NCBI GenBank assembly: GCA_903813345.2
Contig: CAIIXF020000011.1
Span: 33,722,166 to 33,786,165, forward strand
DNA from: Owenia fusiformis
Taxonomy: Eukaryota; Annelida; Polychaeta; Sabellida; Oweniidae
Length of the DNA: 64,000 nucleotides
Reading direction: 5' to 3'
The notes under the pieces are model-generated. The model was not told the origin of the DNA, did no database searches, and saw nothing but the letters and a program-made list of their open reading frames with translations. Shown piece after piece: positions 57,540 through 64,000 of this stretch. Position 1 is the first letter of the stretch. Each line of letters opens with the position of its first letter. Made by a program: the position numbers and the translations under genes.

Positions 57540-60029
57540 TCTTCCATTTCTTCCTGTACAAGTTTTAACTTATCTCTATCGAATCCTAAAGTTTTGGATG
57601 AAGATATGAAGCATACGTTTAAAAACGAAGCGATTAATTTGACGATCTGATTTTGCAATTTGCAATGGCCAATTTACTGCAAGTCTGCGTGTATTTGACA
57701 AGAGATAGCGCCAAGTCTTGTATCCGAATGCTTGTTAAGCCACTCAAAAACAAGATCCATATTTTCTAAATTTGATAACTTTGCAGAGAGCCCGTTTTCA
57801 TAACCTGTTTTCCACGTCTAAATTCAAACTGAGTAGGATTATAGGATCGCTGGGATTCTCAGTCAATGGCAACGGGTCTTCATTCCAGAACGCACATTTT
57901 TTTAGTTGATTCTCCGTCATAGTACTTGTCTAAAGTCCATATCTGCTCTTTTACTGGCATACTTGGACATATTTCCCCTCCTTAAATTGTCCTCCTTAAA
58001 TAACACCCTCTCGCCGATTTATATATAGCCATTTCCCAGAACCCGGGAGTCAGAATCGCTGATGTTTGCCATATTCATTCTGATACTCATAGCCTCTTTC
58101 TGTTTCACTTGAAACATGCTCTGATATTATGAGGCATATTCTGTGATCTGAGCACATCAGATGGGAAGAGTTATAACTGTCAATAAGTGTGATAGTTATC
58201 ATGTAATCATTTACCTAATGTCAATACATTACATAATAGGCATTGTATTGAACAGCAGATATTAGCACAGGTACGTGTACACAAGTTTAATGACCCCAAT
58301 TAAATGAAATATGAGCTGGGATGAAAGATCTCAAAAATCCTCAATTTTGGGCTCTCCTGGATCGCCAAATCAAGCTCATTATATCATGGCATCTCAGGGC
58401 TGAGAAAAAATGAGATGACATGGTATATCATGATGGCCATATTGAACCAAGGGAAAGATCAATACCCGGTGATTTCAGCGGGAAGTGGCGTTTCGTTCAT
58501 TGGATGAGCTGCGCGCGCACGCATAAATGTGATTATCCAATATAATTAGGGGAGGGCTATTTGAAGTAGTTTTTGGTCTCAGGCGCGACCCAGGGCTGTT
58601 GTCTTAAGGACATTTCGTTAAAAATGAGCCATTTGGCTGATAATTGGTAAGAGTTTGCGATCTTATAATGTATAACTGTTACTCAGACACATATTTTGAC
58701 ACGATTCTGTTGGAAATAAGCTTTGAACCGAGAGATATTCACGATTGATATGCACATTTTTGATTGTGCCATTGCTTTTCTATTGCACAACCCATGTATT
58801 GATAGAAGAAACATTAATAATACAGATTGGTTTACCTTCAATACATGGCAGACACTACATATCGGTCTATTAATACCAGTTTGTGCCTTAAATAGTTTTA
58901 TATTTCCATCCACGGCCTGGAGCCTGGGTGTGTTTGTCTCTTATGTGTATGCTTGTGCATGGACTTTTAATCACTAGCAGAATTTAACATGATGCAAACT
59001 CGACATTATAACTCATGCTGTAACATTTTGACTTCGCTGGAAAACAATAGGAATTATTTTTCTTGCCAATCAATCATGAATCACAATCAAAATTTCAGAA
59101 TGATCAATCAGGCAATGATCCAAATCAAGTTATAACATTATATGATATTCAGCAAGAAGTCCGGTAGAAATACAGAATATTTAAACATCAAAGCTGAAAG
59201 TTAAAAGCTAATCTGTCAATTTTCTGTCTGCAAAATAGCGTCCCAAGAGCGTTTACATTTGACACAATAACAGACTGAGGCCTTGAAATCTAGGATTCCC
59301 CAGGAAAATATGACGTCATACTAATTAGCATAAGGATTTCCCTATTGGGGTGGGTCGAGCCTTGTTCGAAAACACAATCCATAAATACATGCTAATTTCT
59401 AAGTAGATAGGAAGTGTATAACGTGTTTATCGATTTTGTTTAAAGATTTAATCCATTATCAAATTGTTTAAGTGGATAAAGTGGTCACACTTGCTTCAAT
59501 TCATAGCGAAATCGACGGATAGAAACTGACCGAATTCCCGATATCCTACCCCGTATTACTGTAGGCTATAAGCACAGTGACCTACAGAGGGCGCTATCAC
59601 AAACAAGTACTGGACGAACCGATAAATTCCCGGGTATTGTAACGCCCTTGATTGAACATGTTGAAATATGTACTGTAATATCTGTAATACTAGGCATTGC
59701 CTGCTACGCGTAACGGTCACGTGACTAGCGCGATACAGGAAAAATGGGGAATTTCGAAACAACAATTTTTGGGCACTTTTATTGCAAATTTCAGGTATTT
59801 ATAAGTGTTTGTGGTATAAAATATAATCCACAGACATAAATGAACATCCAAACTACATATTTTATTACGTTTTGGAGCCTTTTTTGCTTTTAAAATGACA
59901 TCTTTAAGTCTAAGCTCAGATGAATGAGTGGAGCGTTTTTCAAGAAGTACCCTGACTTCTTCTAAGAAAGAGAAGAATTTTATATAATTTTAATGATGTT
60001 ATCGAAAGGCGATTTGGTTATTGTTGTTA
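57540..60029. other. Gene-free stretch with a repeat shared with intron 3
   Basis: Positions 59772-59870 match 6115-6225, in intron 3 of the ITIH-like gene, in the same orientation: CTTTTATTGCAAAT, GTATAAAATATAATC and CAGACATAAATGAACAT. No gene recognised. Confidence 0.45.
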
Positions 60030-63000
60030 GGTTGTTATAAATGAGGAAAACTGTTTACATTGTCAGTTATTAAATTAGATGGTCATAACTGATCTATCCG
60101 TATTGTTGCAGTGTAATTAATCATGCCGAACAAACCAGAGATCGTAGCGCGTTAGCAACTTCGTTTTCACATGGATCAACTGTTATGAATCGTTATCACT
60201 TCAATTTAACCTTTAAAAGTCATCAATTGTCAATAACAGAAAATTCTATTAGTTATTTGAATAAAGTTTTCCTTTAGACGGATTACAAATGATGAGGATA
60301 TGATTTAATGAAAACGGATATAAAGTATGGCATTGTCCTGCCTTATCCCCTTGTTCGAATTAAAGAAATTTCCAATATGATATAAAAGGTTCTTCAATAA
60401 TAGATCGTCTATGCTCGACACATTAATACAAGATGCAGTTTTTAAAAGAGGTTGAGAGTCGATCATCCAGTGTTCTTCTGATATAATGAGGATTTCAACA
60501 AAGGTATATTTTGAGTGGTATTCTTTTGTTTAGGGTGTGTTTAACAGGTATCTGTCTATTTTGGGAAAACCCCAAATACTCATTCTCTGATTGTTTTTAT
60601 ACCCTCGGGAAATATTTTCATTTCTTCAAAATGGCCACCGCTGACATTTCTTATTTCGAAACAAAGTAGTGAGTATTATTGAATAAAGTCTTATCCAAAT
60701 GGGCATGTGCATAGTAAAGAAAATATGACCTTCCGGATCCCTTAATTTTAAGATCTCGCTGACGTATATTATATCAACTCATTATATTTTTTAAAGATTG
60801 TGGCTCAGAAAATCTATACCAGTATACTGGCTACTTACAATGCGGGAAGATTTTAATGGAAATACTCGATAATTCAAGGAATTAGTGATCTTTTGCAAGT
60901 TGTCTATGTAGTTGTCAATATAGCAAATCGTCCATTAGTAAGAAATGAGGTTCTTAACAGGAGATTTCACTTGGTTTTCAAAGGTTTTGGTTGCCTTTTT
61001 TATTCATAGAATTTATTTTACAAATACATAAAGTACATTAACATTATACACTTGTGGTGGCTTTGCTGAAGGCATTATCAGCCACTTGATGAATAATTGC
61101 AGGGTGAAGAAAAAATTAAAAATTAGATATGGACTCAAGAGTGAAGTGAGTGGTGGCAGGGAAACCTACACACTTGCACAAATGATACAGTGAGCTTGAG
61201 AATTTTCAAATTAGTGGATTTAGTTAAGTTTGAATCCCCAAAAAGAAATAATTCTACTTTGTCCCTTTTGTGTTTAAATTGAGAATAACCAAATGCCTAT
61301 GATATTGCCATTATATTTTTGGAGTCTTCAGTCAAGAAAGGGGCATAGTTTTTAGATTTTAAAAAATTGTCCATGGTGTTCCACGAGGAGGTTAAACAGT
61401 GATGTCCAAAATTGATTAATTACACCCGACGAAAAGTGTTAAAGACAAATTAGAACGAAAACTACTCCTATTAATTCAAGCCAAAAACCTAATAGGATTC
61501 TAAGCGGCATACTAAAACAATGGTTTATATTCTTCGAAATTCCTGAGAAATAATCAAGCTTAGACATTTCTCTTTATTTCATCATTTCTGGTTCAAAAGA
61601 CTTGCGTTTAATGACAAATTATTCCTTTGTAACATTGTTTTTAATGCCGCAGTTTGAGAACGTCTAGCCATTAAATCTTGGCATGTTGGTTCACGAGTAC
61701 ACAGTTCATTAGTAAGACAAAAGTAAATGCGCTTAAAAATTGTTCAACATGTCGGATATTGCGATGAAACGGTCTTGGAAGCCCTCATTAAAACGCACAG
61801 GTGACATAAATCATTCTAATAGTCGTATTACTTTTGAGTTAAGGAAACAATATACTCCTTCCCTATAGTCAATGCAACTAAAGGTTGCACAAGTCATATA
61901 AACAATATTAATTGCGTATTGAACATTGTATATGAACTAATATGAAGGTCTGGTTATAATAATTAAATTCGATTTAAAGGATCTCTTTTTGAACTATAGC
62001 TAGCACCTTTTAAATCTATTTTATAACCAGTGCAGGCATAGTAATTATTAGTATTCAGCGAAGAAACTTGTCCTAGAAACCCTTACAAGAAGTAGGTACA
62101 GGGTGTTCAAAAAAACGCAACCCAAGGAAATCGCTATATATTGGAAAATACTCATCCAATTATGTTCATATTTTCAGGAAAGAAAGAAGAGACTGTGTAT
62201 GTATAGCTCCTGTTGTCAATAAGTTGTAAAACATGATGCCTTGGACACCTGCTCAAATGACAGTTGTTCTAGGAAAATATGAAAATGCAGTCAGAGGTGA
62301 CTGCCACAGCAATAAAACCAAATATCTTTCTAACCATGGTGTTTTGGCACTTCAGATTTGGCACAAATTATCCTCACTCAATGTGTGGTGAATTTGTGGA
62401 GTTTCATCAAAATCACTCCAGGGACTTTACAGTCATGTTCAAAATGCCTTCTTAAGTCTCCCTGAACCAGGGCGTTTGACTGCGATTTGAAAGCATTTCA
62501 ACCATAACTGTAAAGTCCCTGAAGTGATTTTGATTTCACTCTACAGATTTACCATACAGTGAATGAAGATGGTGTGTGCCAAATTTGAAGAGCCAAAACA
62601 CTATGGTTAGAAAGTTATTTAATTTTTTTGAGGTTGCAGTCACGCCTGACTGTGTTTTTCGTATTTTCCTAGTACAACTGTCTTTTGAGCAGGTGTCCAA
62701 GGCATCATGTTTTACAACTAACCATCTACAGGGGCTAAACGTACACAATCTCTTCTTTATTTCCTGAAAATATGAATATAATTGAACCAGTATTTTTCAA
62801 GATATAGCGATTTCTTTGGGTTGCGTTTTTTTTAACACCCTGTACTTTTTCAATTTGGGACCTTTAATACAGCTGACATCAGGAGTACCTACAGTACACA
62901 AACTGTAACATATTGTACAAATCTAAATCGCAATGCATATACCCTGATACCTAATGTAGAGCCAATAATGCATTGCCTCGGCCCTAGCTGTGTAGTTAAT

Positions 63001-63301
63001 AGGAATTGTCTTATATGATAATAAAAACCTTTAAACCTCAAATACCTGATGTGCGTTGTGTATGATGGTATTCATTAGGGCGAGTGACATCACTGCAGAT
63101 CTCTAAAGATTATTTGGTAAAACTAAACTTTGATCCAGTAACAGTAACAGTTGATCCATGTGAAACCGAAGTTGCTAACGCGCTACGATCTCCGGTTAGT
63201 TCGCTATTATCAATTACACTGCAACAATGCGAATAGATTAGTTATAATCATTCAATTGTACTAACTGACAATGTAAACAGTTTTTCTCATTTATAACAAC
63301 C
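60030..63301. mobile_element. Large TIR element, 3.27 kb, 157-bp inverted ends, no visible gene
   Basis: Left arm 60030-60186 and right arm 63145-63301 are inverted copies: GGTTGTTATAAATGAG, AAACTGTTTACATTGTCAGT, GATCGTAGCGCGTTAGCAAC and CATGGATCAACTGTTA. The interior has no protein I recognise and contains the 62099-62842 foldback. No target duplication identified. Confidence 0.7.
62099..62842. mobile_element. Fully palindromic TA-flanked MITE, 744 bp
   Basis: The ends are CAGGGTGTTCAAAAAAACGC and its near reverse complement, flanked by TA. The two halves are inverted copies over nearly their whole length, centred near 62470, sharing CCTTGGACACCTGCTCAAA and GACTTTACAG. Terminal bases match those of 39022-40013. 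Non-coding. Confidence 0.85.
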
Positions 63302-64000
63302 GTAGTCTGCCTTTATTATGTTTATTTATATTCTTTGGGATCGAAGAGGAGATTCCTCATAATTTGGTATTTTCACATTGAATATTCACCATGGACAGAG
63401 GTAACGAGTTCCAGCCAAGCATATCTATCCAAAACGAGGCTGCAACGCGGTTAAGACACAAAATGGCGACTTCGAGTAGGTTCGAAATGGCGGTTATAGT
63501 GAGGCGGCTTAGGTCAAATAAGCCAAGGAATTCTGCACTTCCGGATAAAAGCAAAATTGTAATTGATTTTACATAATTGGACAACCTCGAAACTGACCTG
63601 CGATCATTTCGTGTTCCAAAATTCAAGATGGCTGCCACACGCATCTCAATGTTATAACGACAAACACATACATGTAGTCTGGCAGAGATATGACTGAAAT
63701 ATTTTGCACACATGATTAATAGGTCATTTTTGATTGTTCTTGTTAATTTGACAACAAACCATGCAGTAATTGTTGAGATAATTGCGTTTGATATTCTACG
63801 GCGTATTTCAATAAACAGTAGTGAATTACCAAGGTATATGCTTACATAATTAAGATGCAATCTCTCCTTGCAGGTTTCTAAATGATGCATAGAAACCAAA
63901 ACAATTACTTCTTTACATGTATTGTTTAGCTCACACAGTGAGCTATTGTTATTTTGGATATTGGTGACACAATGACTGGATTGTGCCGGCACAACCACTT
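63302..64000. other. Right edge of the window, no confirmed gene
   Basis: A 213-codon open frame runs on the minus strand (63998-63357) and reaches the window edge. Its composition is hydrophobic without a recognisable domain. A short inverted repeat, AGCTCAC/GTGAGCT, lies at 63929-63946. Confidence 0.25.

Overview
The window looks like nuclear DNA of a marine invertebrate animal. It is AT-rich, has GT-AG introns, AATAAA signals and a secreted protein with an inter-alpha-trypsin-inhibitor heavy chain (ITIH) C-terminal domain, and it is crowded with MITEs, foldback elements and broken LINEs. I cannot fix the phylum; hemichordate, cephalochordate and lophotrochozoan are all compatible. No operons, CRISPR arrays or bacterial signals are present. 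Coordinates below come from reading splice sites and repeat ends by eye.

The one complete host gene I can assemble lies on the minus strand at 4303-7788. Six exons join in phase at GT-AG introns into a 381-residue secreted protein: signal peptide, eight-cysteine segment, ITIH-type C-terminal domain without the usual VIT and vWA domains, and a tail of eleven heptapeptide repeats. Positions 1-3420 resemble a long plus-strand 3' UTR ending at an AATAAA.

From 8.3 to 23.8 kb the DNA is layered mobile sequence. A foldback MITE sits inside an older palindrome. A Ginger/KRBA2/Ty3-type integrase gene region has been duplicated in tandem (copy A about 10.74-17.25 kb, copy B about 17.25-20.83 kb). Copy A carries a TIR element that itself holds a CR1-like LINE. 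Copy B carries a newly expanded minisatellite and two tRNA-containing TIR elements. A second foldback MITE and a DIRS-like reverse transcriptase fragment follow.

From 28.6 to 44.5 kb are the clearest insertion histories. A TIR family with 9-bp target duplications appears twice (28668-29160 and 39013-42099); the second copy splits a LINE and is itself split by a palindromic mariner derivative. Between them, 31516-36788 is a composite element with CACTGTGG termini and a 5-bp target duplication, as in Transib/RAG-related transposons. It holds two copies of an unrecognised gene for a 173-residue protein with one hydrophobic segment; its start codon lies at the edge of the terminal repeat. This is the best candidate for something undescribed.

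From 45 to 64 kb I see mostly non-coding DNA with further TIR elements, a long palindrome, minisatellites, and one promoter-like stretch with a candidate first exon near 57.3-57.53 kb whose downstream gene is not visible.
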